Positions 53,617-62,730 are shown, counted from the first letter of the stretch. The stretch: 64,000 bases of DNA from Psychrobacillus sp. FSL K6-2836 (GCF_038003085.1 NZ_JBBOOM010000001.1:1426001-1490000), one strand, 5' to 3'. Program-made: numbers and translations. The notes: a model not told the origin generated them from the sequence alone.

Positions 53617-54000
53617 CTACTCATCTCCCTTTATTGTTTGTGAAATACCATACCAAATTCGTGTTACACTGTCCGCCTTTGTAAAAAGCTGTTGATAAAA
53701 TCGACCGACATCATCTCGAAGCTTGCGCATACTTGCATCCATCGGTACAATTCCACGACCAATTTCTGTTGCAATGACTAGCACTTCAGCTAGTTCATCC
53801 CATTTTTCCATTTTTTCTAGTAACTCTTTGCCTTTGGGTTCTAGCAGATTTTCAACACCAAAAACAACAATCACTTCTATATTAGGCAATAAAATATGCT
53901 CATCAGCATCCACATTTAGCCACTGCACGCTGCGTCCTTGAATCCTCTGCTCTACATACGCTCGTTTTCCATTAAATGCTCCACCGAAAATGACGTGCAT
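53617..54000 (-). CDS. short CobU-like protein (127 residues)
   Basis: The frame aligns to CobU but is about 50 residues shorter. It keeps a P-loop-like start (IFGGAFNGKRAY) and the ATEIGRGIVPMDASMRKLRDD segment, which corresponds to the conserved NEVGxGIVP region. It lacks the region with the guanylylated His. GGAGGG lies 6 nt before the ATG at 54000, and the gene overlaps cobC by 49 nt. A full CobU that has instead lost GxGIVP is encoded at 56.1-56.6 kb. It may be a cobinamide kinase, a regulatory partner or a decaying copy. Confidence 0.7.
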   Translation of the reverse strand: MHVIFGGAFNGKRAYVEQRIQGRSVQWLNVDADEHILLPNIEVIVVFGVENLLEPKGKELLEKMEKWDELAEVLVIATEIGRGIVPMDASMRKLRDDVGRFYQQLFTKADSVTRIWYGISQTIKGDE

Positions 54001-54551
54001 CGTTTTCCCTCCAATACAGCTTTTTTACTTTCCCAATGCACTGTAAACATGCAGCCATGAGGTACTTTCCAATCCCAAAAACTCTTTTCTATATTTGCGA
54101 ACTTGGTCAGTAAAAACCGAATAGGTCCACCATGTGTTACGATTATCGGCTGATCGACCTGTTCCACTATTTCCAAGAAAGCTTGTAGCACTCGATTTTC
54201 CATTGCTTGCATTGACTCTCCATTTGGAGGGGCTATTTGCCGCGGATCATCAAGCCAATTTCTGTATTGAGCTTCTTCTTTTAATTCATTATATGTTTTT
54301 TGTTCCCAATCACCAAAGGAGCATTCTCGAAAATTTGCATTCTCTGTATAAGGAACTCCGCTAAAAACTTTTGCTGCCGTTTGCCTGCAGCGCATCAAAT
54401 CACTGCCGATTATTTGTTTGGTAGCATAAGTAAACTCTTTCGTTTTAACTCCGGCAATGATCGGTTCATCGGTCCAGCCAATATACTTTTTATCTCGATT
54501 TCCTTGCGTTGGTAAATGCCTTACGAGAGTAACAATAAAAGCGTTAGCCAT
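53952..54551 (-). CDS. cobC: alpha-ribazole phosphatase-type histidine phosphatase CobC
   Basis: A 199-residue phosphoglycerate-mutase-like phosphatase with the motif LVRHLPTQGN holding the phosphorylated His, the Arg of SDLMRCRQTA, the Glu of NFRECSFGDWE and the second His of IIVTHGGPIRF. In this operon it should remove phosphate from alpha-ribazole phosphate or cobalamin phosphate. GGAGGTGG lies upstream of the ATG at 54551; it overlaps cobS by 31 nt. Confidence 0.88.
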   Translation of the reverse strand: MANAFIVTLVRHLPTQGNRDKKYIGWTDEPIIAGVKTKEFTYATKQIIGSDLMRCRQTAAKVFSGVPYTENANFRECSFGDWEQKTYNELKEEAQYRNWLDDPRQIAPPNGESMQAMENRVLQAFLEIVEQVDQPIIVTHGGPIRFLLTKFANIEKSFWDWKVPHGCMFTVHWESKKAVLEGKRCTSFSVEHLMENERM

Positions 54552-55270
54552 AGGACCACCTCCGAAATTTCCACACTTGCACCGAGCAAATCACCTGTAA
54601 CTCCACCGAAGTTTTTTAATACCCAACTGCGAAATAAACAAATAAAAGCAAACAATGCAACAGCAACAGTGACTGCAACCATCCAATTCGTCATCCAGCC
54701 TAAAACACCTAATCCGATAATAAATTGACATGCAGTAGCAATTAGGACAACATTCGCATTCATTTTTTCCTTGAAATAATAAGCAAGCCCACTCGTTTTC
54801 GCTGTATTCGTTAAAGAAAATAGCAATCCTAGCGTGGCTCTTGAGAAAAAAGGAATAAGCAATACGAAAATCCAATGAAATGATTCTGTAGAGAGTACCT
54901 CGGAAATAATAATTACTTTACCAATAACTAAAAACACTACTGCCATCACACCAAAAGCACCGACTCTAGGATCCTCCAGTATTTCAAATCGCTTCAACCG
55001 ATCTTTATAGGAAAAAAATGCATCCGATGTATCGATAAATCCGTCCATATGGAGTCCCCCGGAAAGTACAACCCCAAGAAGTACAATACAAAACCCCGTC
55101 ATTAGTGAACTCCATTCGAAGTAGAGTACTAAACAAGCAATTGCTCCAATGACAGCCCCTATCCAAGGGAAAATACTATACATCCCTGTAATTGATCGAC
55201 TTTTCATCGGCAGGTTTTTTTTTACTGGAATGACTGTAAAAAATTGAAGTGCTAACAAAATGCTACTCAT
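54521..55270 (-). CDS. cobS: cobalamin synthase CobS (adenosylcobinamide-GDP ribazoletransferase)
   Basis: CobS joins AdoCbi-GDP to alpha-ribazole or its phosphate in the membrane, forming the nucleotide loop. The 249-residue product has six or so membrane helices and the conserved acidic motif LSGGLHMDGFIDTSDAFFS near residue 69 with EDPRVGAFG following. It overlaps both neighbours, cobQ-like (4 nt) and cobC (31 nt). Confidence 0.95.
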   Translation of the reverse strand: MSSILLALQFFTVIPVKKNLPMKSRSITGMYSIFPWIGAVIGAIACLVLYFEWSSLMTGFCIVLLGVVLSGGLHMDGFIDTSDAFFSYKDRLKRFEILEDPRVGAFGVMAVVFLVIGKVIIISEVLSTESFHWIFVLLIPFFSRATLGLLFSLTNTAKTSGLAYYFKEKMNANVVLIATACQFIIGLGVLGWMTNWMVAVTVAVALFAFICLFRSWVLKNFGGVTGDLLGASVEISEVVLWLTLLLLLS

Positions 55271-56097
55271 TTATTCACCGCATGATTCGTTAAAAGGCTT
55301 AAGACTTTTTCCCATTTTACATGCTTTTTAAAATGGCTTGCCCATTCATTAATTTGTTCATCTGATGCCATTTGTCCTCTTTTTTCTTCGCCGTCTTCTT
55401 CCTCAAACTCATTTGCAAAATAAGGGATGACTCCTAAAACATCAATTCCTGTATAAGTTTCGATGAAATCGATTCCATCCTCAAACAGAGTAACGTCTCC
55501 TTGAAACTTGTTGATAATTATTCCTTTTACTCGTACTCTTTGTGCTTCCGGTAGAAGTGCAAGCGTTCCAACAATTGAAGCAAATACGCCGCCAAACTCA
55601 ATGTTGGCTACTAATATTACCGGCACATCTGCTATATCAGCAACACGCATATTTACTAATTCGCGGTCACGCAAATTTACTTCAACGGGACTACCAGCAC
55701 CTTCTAATATCAGATATTCATACGAAGCTGACAGCATACTCAAACTATTTTCAATGAGCTTTTGCCCCTTTTCAAAAAATTGTTCCCGGTAGTGCATGCC
55801 ACTCATTCTATTCAGCTTTTTTCCTAAAATAATTATATCTGATTCCATATTCTTTGCAGGCTTCAATAATATGGGATTCATTTCGACTAAATAAGGAATT
55901 TTTGCCGCTCTTGCTTGTAATGATTGCGAGACACTTATTTCTAAACCATCGTCTGTATGAATACTGAGACCCGACATGTTTTGCGATTTAAAAGGAGCCA
56001 CTTGCTTTCCTTCATTTACTAGGAGTCGACAAATAGCTGTGCAAACCAAACTTTTCCCTACACTTGATGCTGTACCTTGCACCATTAAACCCTTCAT
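55267..56097 (-). CDS. CobQ/CbiP-like ATPase domain lacking the amidotransferase
   Basis: A 276-residue protein matching only the N-terminal half of cobyric acid synthase. It has the P-loop GTASSVGKSLVCTA, the family motif PFKSQNMSG and EGAGSPVEVNLRDRELVNMRVAD. The C-terminal glutamine amidotransferase domain (usually another 200 or so residues) is absent, because cobS starts 4 nt inside its end. No stray second half is seen nearby. Amidation using free ammonia, another job, or loss of function are all possible. Corrinoid salvage through CbiZ should not need CobQ. Confidence 0.8.
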   Translation of the reverse strand: MKGLMVQGTASSVGKSLVCTAICRLLVNEGKQVAPFKSQNMSGLSIHTDDGLEISVSQSLQARAAKIPYLVEMNPILLKPAKNMESDIIILGKKLNRMSGMHYREQFFEKGQKLIENSLSMLSASYEYLILEGAGSPVEVNLRDRELVNMRVADIADVPVILVANIEFGGVFASIVGTLALLPEAQRVRVKGIIINKFQGDVTLFEDGIDFIETYTGIDVLGVIPYFANEFEEEDGEEKRGQMASDEQINEWASHFKKHVKWEKVLSLLTNHAVNK

Positions 56098-56106
56098 CGA
56101 TATCCC

Positions 56107-56637
56107 TCACTTCCATTGATGACTTAAGCCATATTCCATTTCGAAAGCATAATCTGCCTTAGCTACAAGCTTTTGGTGGATTCGCCCAATCCACGCTTGA
56201 TACAAAGCTGTATACTCATAAGTTGATATAGATTCATCGAGCACTTCATTTGAAACAATGACGACTACTTTAACCTTTGCTAATAACTGGTCAATCGCCT
56301 CGTATAACTGCTGTTCTACTTTCTCCATTTGGCCTTCGTATAGTTCGTTGGCTAGCCAGGTGGTGACACAATCCCATAAGATACCGTCATCTTGTTGGAT
56401 ATGAGGAACAATTTGTTCAAAATGGCGTGGCTGCTCGATTGTCATCCATTCGACTTGGTATTTTTCACGGTCGTCCTGATGCCTTTTTATGCGTTCTTTC
56501 ATTTCATTATCCACTGCAACGCCAGATGCGATATACACATTTCGTTTTGTCTGCTCGTCCATTAAATAATGTTCAGCAAAGCTACTTTTCCCACTGCGCA
56601 CGCCACCCGTTATGAAGACAAGTTTTCCACGAACCAT
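56107..56637 (-). CDS. cobU: adenosylcobinamide kinase/guanylyltransferase CobU
   Basis: CobU phosphorylates adenosylcobinamide and adds GMP. The 176-residue product has the P-loop FITGGVRSGKSSFAE, the His region ERIKRHQDDRE (guanylylation site in the family) and WDCVTTWLANEL. The segment that normally reads NEVGxGIVP is NEVLDESIS. The ATG at 56637 has AAGGAGATGA upstream; a longer frame to 56700 lies inside cobD. It overlaps cobD by 28 nt. Confidence 0.9.
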   Translation of the reverse strand: MVRGKLVFITGGVRSGKSSFAEHYLMDEQTKRNVYIASGVAVDNEMKERIKRHQDDREKYQVEWMTIEQPRHFEQIVPHIQQDDGILWDCVTTWLANELYEGQMEKVEQQLYEAIDQLLAKVKVVVIVSNEVLDESISTYEYTALYQAWIGRIHQKLVAKADYAFEMEYGLSHQWK

Positions 56638-57686
56638 GTGGTCATCTCCTTTTGCAAATGCTCCATTTGGATACTTTCTTTCATTCCTACCCGAAACCAT
56701 TTTCCGTCTAGCCCTTTGAAATTTTCGGTGTGTCTAAGTACACACCCTTTTGCTAATAAATACTCGAAAAATCCCTTTGAACGAGCAGGATCCGGCAATT
56801 GAAAACAAAGAAAGTTAGTCACAGATGGTAATACAATACAGTTCCATTTTTCTAGAAACGTCGTCATTTGTTCACGCATTTCGTTTGCGAATTCAATTGC
56901 TTGTATTCGGTAATCTTCCTCTAGCAAACACTCTGCTCCAATTGTCGTGGCGATTGCATTACTATTCCAATGCGGCATTCTAGAACGCATGTCGTTTATG
57001 ATGGATTCACTAGCCAGCGCGTACCCAAGTCGAATACCTGGGATTGCATACATTTTCGTCATCGAGCGTACGACAATAACGTTTGGAAAATCCTTTAAAT
57101 ATGGGATGAATGATTCTTTCTCATCTATAAAATCGAGAAAGGCTTCGTCTAAAATGACTTCACATTTATACCGATTCGCATATTTTGCTATTTGAATAAT
57201 TTCTTCTAGTGGTATTAAATACCCGGTTGGATTATTTGGTCTGCATATATAAATCACTTCCGCAAACTCTACTTCATCGAGTACTTCGTCCAAAGGAAGT
57301 TTCCCAGTTGCAATTATTTCTTTAATGTACACATTGTAAGGCGCAAGAGTTGCCTCATATTCTGAAAAAGTTGGATGAATTAATACCGCACGTTTATTTT
57401 CATATCGTTTTGCAAGGCTTGCGAATATTTCCGCCGCCCCATTACCAACGCTCACATTTTCAAATGAGACATTGTGATACTTTGCCGCTGCTGATAAAAA
57501 TGGTTCTCCGAGTGGATCTGGATATTTTGTTATTAACTGTGCATAAGTGGACCATCTTTCATACACAAATGCTGGTGGTCCTAACGGGTTCACATTTTCA
57601 CTATAGTCAATAACCATTTTAGGCATTTCTATTCCAAGTCGTTCATATACGTGATGAGCATTTGCTCCGTGATTAGGTAATGCCAA
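56610..57686 (-). CDS. cobD: threonine-phosphate decarboxylase CobD-like
   Basis: A 358-residue PLP enzyme of the histidinol-phosphate aminotransferase fold. The PLP Lys is in RSMTKMYAIPGIRLGY, with RPNNPTGYLIP and ILDEAFLDF upstream. In cobalamin operons this protein makes aminopropanol phosphate from L-threonine phosphate, the linker that CbiB attaches. The start is TTG at 57686 with GGGGGG 8 nt upstream. No threonine kinase (PduX) was seen in the window. Confidence 0.9.
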   Translation of the reverse strand: MALPNHGANAHHVYERLGIEMPKMVIDYSENVNPLGPPAFVYERWSTYAQLITKYPDPLGEPFLSAAAKYHNVSFENVSVGNGAAEIFASLAKRYENKRAVLIHPTFSEYEATLAPYNVYIKEIIATGKLPLDEVLDEVEFAEVIYICRPNNPTGYLIPLEEIIQIAKYANRYKCEVILDEAFLDFIDEKESFIPYLKDFPNVIVVRSMTKMYAIPGIRLGYALASESIINDMRSRMPHWNSNAIATTIGAECLLEEDYRIQAIEFANEMREQMTTFLEKWNCIVLPSVTNFLCFQLPDPARSKGFFEYLLAKGCVLRHTENFKGLDGKWFRVGMKESIQMEHLQKEMTTWFVENLSS

Positions 57687-58632
57687 ACAAAATCCCCCCT
57701 ATGACCATCATCCACAGCCAAAACAAAACTACAGCCGTATTCAAATGAGAGATGGTGCTTAATATATGGTTTGGCGATAATGGAGCCTCTCCTATTCCCA
57801 TGAGTGCACGATTAGAAACGACTCCTTTATATGTATTGATACCGCCAAGTTGAATGCCTAACTGATATGCGGTTGCAGCTTCCAAATAGCCGCTATTTGG
57901 ACTTGGATGTTTTTTCGCATCCTGCCACCAACCTTTCATCCGTTTGCTAAAAGGCAAACCGCTTTCTTTTTTGCCCCAGAGCATGATGAGATAGCCAGTC
58001 AAACGACTTGGTATATAGTTCGCAATGTCATCCAGCTTTGCAGCCGCGTAGCCAAAGTCTTCGTATTTTTCATTTTTATAACCGACCATTGAATCGAGCG
58101 TATTTATAGCTTTATATGCCCAAAGTCCAGGCGCACCGGCAAACACAAATGCATAAAAAAGAGGGGCTGTTATACCATCACTAATATTTTCCGATACTGT
58201 TTCCACAACCCCGCGCGTAATCTCTTTTTCATCTAATTTGTCTGTATCGCGACCGACAATCCAGGAAAGCTTTTGTCTTGCGGACGGTAAATCTTTTGCT
58301 ACTAACGGTTTATATACATCTAATGCTGCCTCTTTTAAACTTTTCTGAGCAAGCCCTGATGCAATTAGTATACTTTCCACTGCAATTCCAACCCATATAT
58401 GAATGGAGTATGAACCTATTAATATAGCTAGTGTGACGGAGAATGTTATCCCAACGACTACAAAAACGAGTAAAAAACCTTTTGCTTTACGCACTTTTCC
58501 TTTATTCAACCATGTTGTCAGCTTTGAAATTAGTGTACCGATAAATCTAACTGGATGAGGCCAGTTTGGCGGATCACCAATTATTCGGTCCAGTATTAAG
58601 CCTATTGCTATTGCAATTATATGTGGACCCAT
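57673..58632 (-). CDS. cbiB: adenosylcobinamide-phosphate synthase CbiB
   Basis: CbiB joins cobyric acid to aminopropanol (phosphate) in the membrane. The 319-residue product has the family start IGLILDRIIGDPPNWPHPVRFIG region, GVVETVSENISDGITAPLFY and HPSPNSGYLEAATAYQLGIQLGG. The ATG at 58632 directly follows the stop of the fusion gene; the open frame extends to 58698 but overlaps it. It overlaps cobD by 14 nt. Confidence 0.95.
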   Translation of the reverse strand: MGPHIIAIAIGLILDRIIGDPPNWPHPVRFIGTLISKLTTWLNKGKVRKAKGFLLVFVVVGITFSVTLAILIGSYSIHIWVGIAVESILIASGLAQKSLKEAALDVYKPLVAKDLPSARQKLSWIVGRDTDKLDEKEITRGVVETVSENISDGITAPLFYAFVFAGAPGLWAYKAINTLDSMVGYKNEKYEDFGYAAAKLDDIANYIPSRLTGYLIMLWGKKESGLPFSKRMKGWWQDAKKHPSPNSGYLEAATAYQLGIQLGGINTYKGVVSNRALMGIGEAPLSPNHILSTISHLNTAVVLFWLWMMVIGGILFGIT

Positions 58633-58633
58633 T

Positions 58634-60103
58634 CTATTCCCAGCCTTTTGCTTTTTTATAGACTTGAATAGCTTCCACTGTACATTCATACACACCAAAT
58701 CCGATTTTTTTGCCTATTTCCGTAATTGGGCCTGCATACGGAATATGTGTACCTTTTTGCGTCGCCGCTATTAGTACGCTATCGGTTGATGTACCAGTAG
58801 CAATAGTCCCCGTACGAGGATCCTTAACTTGTTCAAATGCAAGTGCTTTTGTTTTTGCCTCAGTTGCTGTAATGACCGATTGAATAAAAGCTTCATCGGA
58901 TAGCTCTCCATTTACAATTATCCAAGTATTAATAGTCCCAATTGCAGGAAGCATTTCTACTTCATGTGCTCTGGAGACGTCCACAGCGTTCCCTACTCCC
59001 GCTGTTACCATAATGACAATACTTCCAAAAGGTGTGTCATACTCTTTAATGACAGCATCCGTTGTGTTTACCGCGGTCATCATCCCTACTGTATCTGCTT
59101 CTGAAAATCCCTGTTTTGCCAAATATTCAAGCATTTCTTTCTGTACATTATCACAAGCATAGTTGGCATCTACCCTTCTATTGACGAAGTTTTTATACCA
59201 TCCACTTCCTGCGTTAATTACTGCTGATGACCATGTTTTGAGTTGCGTTTGGGCTTGAAAGATAACTAATTCACCAGTAACCTGAAAATTATCTACTGTC
59301 AGTAGTTTTTCATCCAGCTTTTCATTTACATCTGGAAGAATCGTAATTTGAGGCTTTGGTCGTTCCGGGTGTGGATTTGTGCTAATACGAGCTTGATACA
59401 CCGTTTCAATTTGATCTTTCTTCACTACTTCATGCGGTGCCCCTATTACTTTTACCTCTCCTTGATCCATTAATAGCAGACGATCACAATATAAAGAAGC
59501 GAGATTAATATCATGAAATACGCTAATAATAGTAATTCCTTTTTCAATGGCCTGTGTTTTAATCGTATCAAGCAATTGTTTTTGATGTGCAATGTCTAGA
59601 TGATTAGTTGGTTCATCCAGCAGTAAGATAGGTGCTTGTTGGGCAAGTGCTTGGGCAACAAATACGCGTTGTTGCTCACCACCAGATAATAGATCCAGCA
59701 TTTGATACTCATATCTTTCCATTGCTGTTAGTTTCATCGCTTCGATAACCGCCGTTTCATCTTCATCTGACCAAGAGGAAAACAACCCACTTTGATGGGG
59801 GTAGCGACCAAGTGCGATCGTATCTCTCACAGAATGTGAAAAGGCATGACTATGTAATTGTGGTAGAACTGCCATTTTTTTCGCAAGTTCTTTGGAGGCA
59901 TACGATTTTAACGACTTCCCATCAATGAGGACTTCCCCTGACTCCATATGTAATATTCCACTTATTACCTTTAGTAATGTGGATTTCCCGCTCCCATTTG
60001 GACCAAGAATTCCAAGCATTTCTCCTTTTCCAACTTCAAAGGAGACGTTTTTAACGATTATTTTGCGATCATACCCACCCGATACATTTTCTACCTGTAA
60101 CAT
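58634..60103 (-). CDS. BtuD-CbiZ fusion: corrinoid ABC ATPase plus adenosylcobinamide amidohydrolase
   Basis: A 489-residue two-domain protein. Residues 1-255 form an ABC ATPase with GPNGSGKST, LLSGGEQQRVFVAQA and ILLLDEPTNHLD, the partner of BtuC. Residues 260-489 match CbiZ, with VTAGVGNAVDVSRAH, GTINTWI and TGTSTDSVLIAATQKG. CbiZ cuts the amide to the aminopropanol linker and returns cobyric acid, which CbiB can rebuild. A similar fusion is known in some Bacillus (YvrA). It is 2 nt from btuC. Confidence 0.93.
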   Translation of the reverse strand: MLQVENVSGGYDRKIIVKNVSFEVGKGEMLGILGPNGSGKSTLLKVISGILHMESGEVLIDGKSLKSYASKELAKKMAVLPQLHSHAFSHSVRDTIALGRYPHQSGLFSSWSDEDETAVIEAMKLTAMERYEYQMLDLLSGGEQQRVFVAQALAQQAPILLLDEPTNHLDIAHQKQLLDTIKTQAIEKGITIISVFHDINLASLYCDRLLLMDQGEVKVIGAPHEVVKKDQIETVYQARISTNPHPERPKPQITILPDVNEKLDEKLLTVDNFQVTGELVIFQAQTQLKTWSSAVINAGSGWYKNFVNRRVDANYACDNVQKEMLEYLAKQGFSEADTVGMMTAVNTTDAVIKEYDTPFGSIVIMVTAGVGNAVDVSRAHEVEMLPAIGTINTWIIVNGELSDEAFIQSVITATEAKTKALAFEQVKDPRTGTIATGTSTDSVLIAATQKGTHIPYAGPITEIGKKIGFGVYECTVEAIQVYKKAKGWE

Positions 60104-60105
60104 AG

Positions 60106-61101
60106 TTAAATGCCTCCTTTTTTTCGTTGTCTAAAGAAAATAAACGCAAAGACTGGTGCCCCGATAAATGCCGTAATAACACCAATTGGCAGCTCTGTTG
60201 GTGAAATAATCGTTCGAGATACTAAGTCACAAATGATTAATAAAGCTGCACCATTTATGAAGCTTAGCGGCAACACATGTCGGTTATCTGAACCAAATAA
60301 CAGCCTTGTCATATGCGGAACGACAAGTCCTACAAATCCAATCGTTCCAGATACTGCAACTGCCGTTCCCGTCAGCATGGAACCACCGATTAAAATCATC
60401 ATTTTTCGCTGTTTCACATTGACTCCTAAATGCTTTGCTCGCTCTTCTCCAAATAGCATCGCATTTAACTCTCTTCTATTTAACCACAATAAAAAGGTAC
60501 CAATAACTACAAACGGTAAAGCCATTTGCACGAAGCTCCAGCCCCGCATCGACACACTTCCGAGGAGCCAGCCGATGATTTGCCTCAATTCTTCTCCCGT
60601 CAGTGCAATCATCAATGAAATTACAGAACCTAAAAAAGAGCTAAAAATAATACCAGTTAAAATAATTGTTTCCATTTTCATCGCACGATCGACTAGCTTT
60701 GCAAAAGTAATAACGAGTAGCATTGTAACTAGAGCACCAATCATACTGAAAACAGGTAACGTGTATATACCTAAAAATGGTACCGAAATACCGAAAAAGA
60801 GCGTAGCCACGGCACCTACTGAGGCACCGGACGACACTCCTAACGTATAAGGATCGGCAAGCGGATTTTTTAATAACCCTTGAAATGCAGCACCTGCAAT
60901 GGCTAGTGATGCACCAACTAGCCCTGCAAGTACAACACGTGGCATGCGAATTTTCCAAACGATATTGGTCGCAATTGCATCTGCTCCCGTATCCCATAAT
61001 GTGCTGATCGGTACCTTTACGGATCCGACCGATACACCTAGCCAAATTGCTACTAAAAGTGCAACTATGGACAAGATGTAGCCGATCAAGGCTTTACTCA
61101 C
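60106..61101 (-). CDS. btuC: corrinoid ABC transporter permease BtuC
   Basis: A 331-residue permease of the FecCD type with about ten membrane helices. It has AGAAFQGLLKNPLADPYTLGVSSGAS region signatures, SGTIGFVGLVVPHMTRLLFGSD near residue 245 and GVITAFIGAPVFAF. It overlaps btuF by 8 nt and precedes the ATPase fusion, so FCD subunits are in order. Confidence 0.94.
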   Translation of the reverse strand: MSKALIGYILSIVALLVAIWLGVSVGSVKVPISTLWDTGADAIATNIVWKIRMPRVVLAGLVGASLAIAGAAFQGLLKNPLADPYTLGVSSGASVGAVATLFFGISVPFLGIYTLPVFSMIGALVTMLLVITFAKLVDRAMKMETIILTGIIFSSFLGSVISLMIALTGEELRQIIGWLLGSVSMRGWSFVQMALPFVVIGTFLLWLNRRELNAMLFGEERAKHLGVNVKQRKMMILIGGSMLTGTAVAVSGTIGFVGLVVPHMTRLLFGSDNRHVLPLSFINGAALLIICDLVSRTIISPTELPIGVITAFIGAPVFAFIFFRQRKKGGI

Positions 61102-62062
61102 TAAAAGCCTCTGGATAAATTGCTTTCGCTACTTCTTCTAACCCTTCCGCAAGACGCGGACCTGTACGACTTGTTAGGTTTTCATCTACTTGTACAACTT
61201 CATTGTTTTTCACAGCCGTAATAGAATCGAAACCATCACGAGCTTTCACGCTATCTACAATTCCTTCGACATAGCTATACATCACTATAATTACTTCTGG
61301 ATTACGGTTAACAATTTCTTCTGGCTCCATTATGAACCAGCCTTCTTGATCCGCTGCAATATTTTCAGCATTCACCATATCTAAAATTTCTTGCATGAAT
61401 GTCCCTTTACCAGGTGTATAAATTTGCGGAACATCTGAAGTTTCAACGAATACCGTTTTCTTTGTTTCTACGTTTGCAACTTTTTCTTTAACTTCTTCTA
61501 CTTTTGCTTTCATATCTTCTACAATTTTTTGTGCTTCTTCAAATTTACCAGTAGCACGACCAATTTGCTCAATTGTTGTATATGTTTCATTGAAGTCCAC
61601 TGCATTTTTCACTACGAAAACTTTCACACCGGCATCGCGAATTTGTTGTAATCCAGCTTCACCCATACCTAGGGCAGACTCATGCGCAAATACGATATCC
61701 GGATTCATCGCTACGATTTTTTCTACATTGAATTCCATACCACCGATTTTCTCTTTTTCAAGTGCTTCTTCTGGATAGTTATCATAATCATTAACACCAA
61801 CGATTTCTTCATTTAAATCAAGTGCAAATAAGATTTCCGTATTACTTGGTTGCATAGAAACGATTGTTTTCGGCGCTTCTTCCAATGTAATTTCTTCGCC
61901 AACCGCATCCGTCATCGTTATTGGGAAAGTTGTTTCATCAACAACTACTTCTGTTTGCGAGTTATCGTTATTATTCTCAGGTTTTACTTCTTCTTGTCCA
62001 CATCCTACTAGTAATAATACTGCTAATGCGGATGTCATCCATAACTGCCATAATTTCTTCAT
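61094..62062 (-). CDS. btuF: corrinoid-binding lipoprotein BtuF
   Basis: A 322-residue substrate-binding protein. The lipobox LLVGC gives a lipidated Cys near residue 21, followed by an acidic/Asn linker, and the periplasmic-type fold with KTIVSMQPSNTEILFALDL and MNPDIVFAHES. It is first in the operon after the cobalamin riboswitch; AGGAGG precedes the ATG. Confidence 0.93.
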   Translation of the reverse strand: MKKLWQLWMTSALAVLLLVGCGQEEVKPENNNDNSQTEVVVDETTFPITMTDAVGEEITLEEAPKTIVSMQPSNTEILFALDLNEEIVGVNDYDNYPEEALEKEKIGGMEFNVEKIVAMNPDIVFAHESALGMGEAGLQQIRDAGVKVFVVKNAVDFNETYTTIEQIGRATGKFEEAQKIVEDMKAKVEEVKEKVANVETKKTVFVETSDVPQIYTPGKGTFMQEILDMVNAENIAADQEGWFIMEPEEIVNRNPEVIIVMYSYVEGIVDSVKARDGFDSITAVKNNEVVQVDENLTSRTGPRLAEGLEEVAKAIYPEAFSE

Positions 62063-62085
62063 TTAACATTCCTCCTAATTGAAGC

Positions 62086-62119
62086 AATAAAAAATCTCCC
62101 ATCCTTTTGATGAGAGATA
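62086..62119 (-). terminator. riboswitch-linked terminator before btuF
   Basis: On the minus strand ATCTCTCATC and GATGGGAGAT pair around AAAAG and TTTTTTAT follows. It lies between the cobalamin aptamer and the btuF start, in the usual expression-platform position. Confidence 0.85.
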
Positions 62120-62124
62120 GATAG

Positions 62125-62335
62125 GTATAAATCCGCACGAAATCACTAAGAGCCGATCTACACCAAACCTATCCTCGTAGGTAAAGGGCGTCAAGCATAA
62201 AGGCAGGTTTTCTGACTCGTGATGGTTGCATCACTTACAGTGGCGGGACCGCGCTGGACTTTAACCAGCTTCCCTTTTAACTCTAGTAATCCGTAACTAG
62301 AGCACCTCTATGCATTCAATTATTCATATCGCTTT
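62125..62335 (-). promoter_or_regulatory. cobalamin riboswitch
   Basis: On the minus strand the leader holds the conserved core: AGGTGCTCTAG, AAGGGAAGCTGGT, GTCCAGCGCGGTCCCGCC and the B12-box GCCACTGTAAGTGATGC, then a GTCAGAAAACCTGCC segment. Order and spacing match the class I cobalamin aptamer. High adenosylcobalamin should favour the downstream terminator and shut off the cluster. Confidence 0.95.
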
Positions 62336-62341
62336 GCATTC

Positions 62342-62369
62342 ATTATACCTTATTTTTTAATACTGTCGA
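62342..62369 (-). promoter_or_regulatory. probable promoter of the cobalamin cluster
   Basis: On the minus strand TCGACA (plus 62364-62369), 16 nt and TATAAT (plus 62342-62347) form a sigma-A-like promoter that would start just before the riboswitch. Confidence 0.6.
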
Positions 62370-62418
62370 CTTCGTTTTGATGATGGAGTTGTCTGACCTT
62401 TGAGTTGGGGGGGATGGG

Positions 62419-62730
62419 CTCTCTCGTATATGTGGCTTTCTCTCTCGTATATGACGGGATCATTCTCGCATAGCACAGATTCTCTCTCGTATAGCCGGCA
62501 ATCACTCTCGCATAGCGTTTATTCCCTCTCGTATAGCCGGATCATTCTTGCATATCGCAGATTCTCTCTCGTTTAGCCGGCAATCACTCTCGCATAGCGC
62601 AGATTCTCTCTCGTATAGCTGGATCATTCTCGTATAGCACAGATTCTCTCTCGTATATGGCGGGATCACTCTCGCATAGCGTTTATTCTCTCTCGTATAG
62701 ATAGGAATTTCTCTCTAAGGTTCTCTCTAT
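62419..62730 (-). repeat. array of TATACGAGAG repeats (minus orientation)
   Basis: Some fourteen or more units of CTCTCGTATA, CTCTCGCATA and ATTCTCGCATA, at steps near 21 nt with a few shorter ones. Spacer blocks such as GCCGGCAATCA and GCACAGATT recur. It lies between argS and the cobalamin cluster promoter. Confidence 0.93.

Noticed and set aside
60110-60850. Long plus-strand frame of 246 codons
   Set aside because: It is antisense to btuC, whose motifs and membrane pattern are clear; the complementary frame is open by composition.
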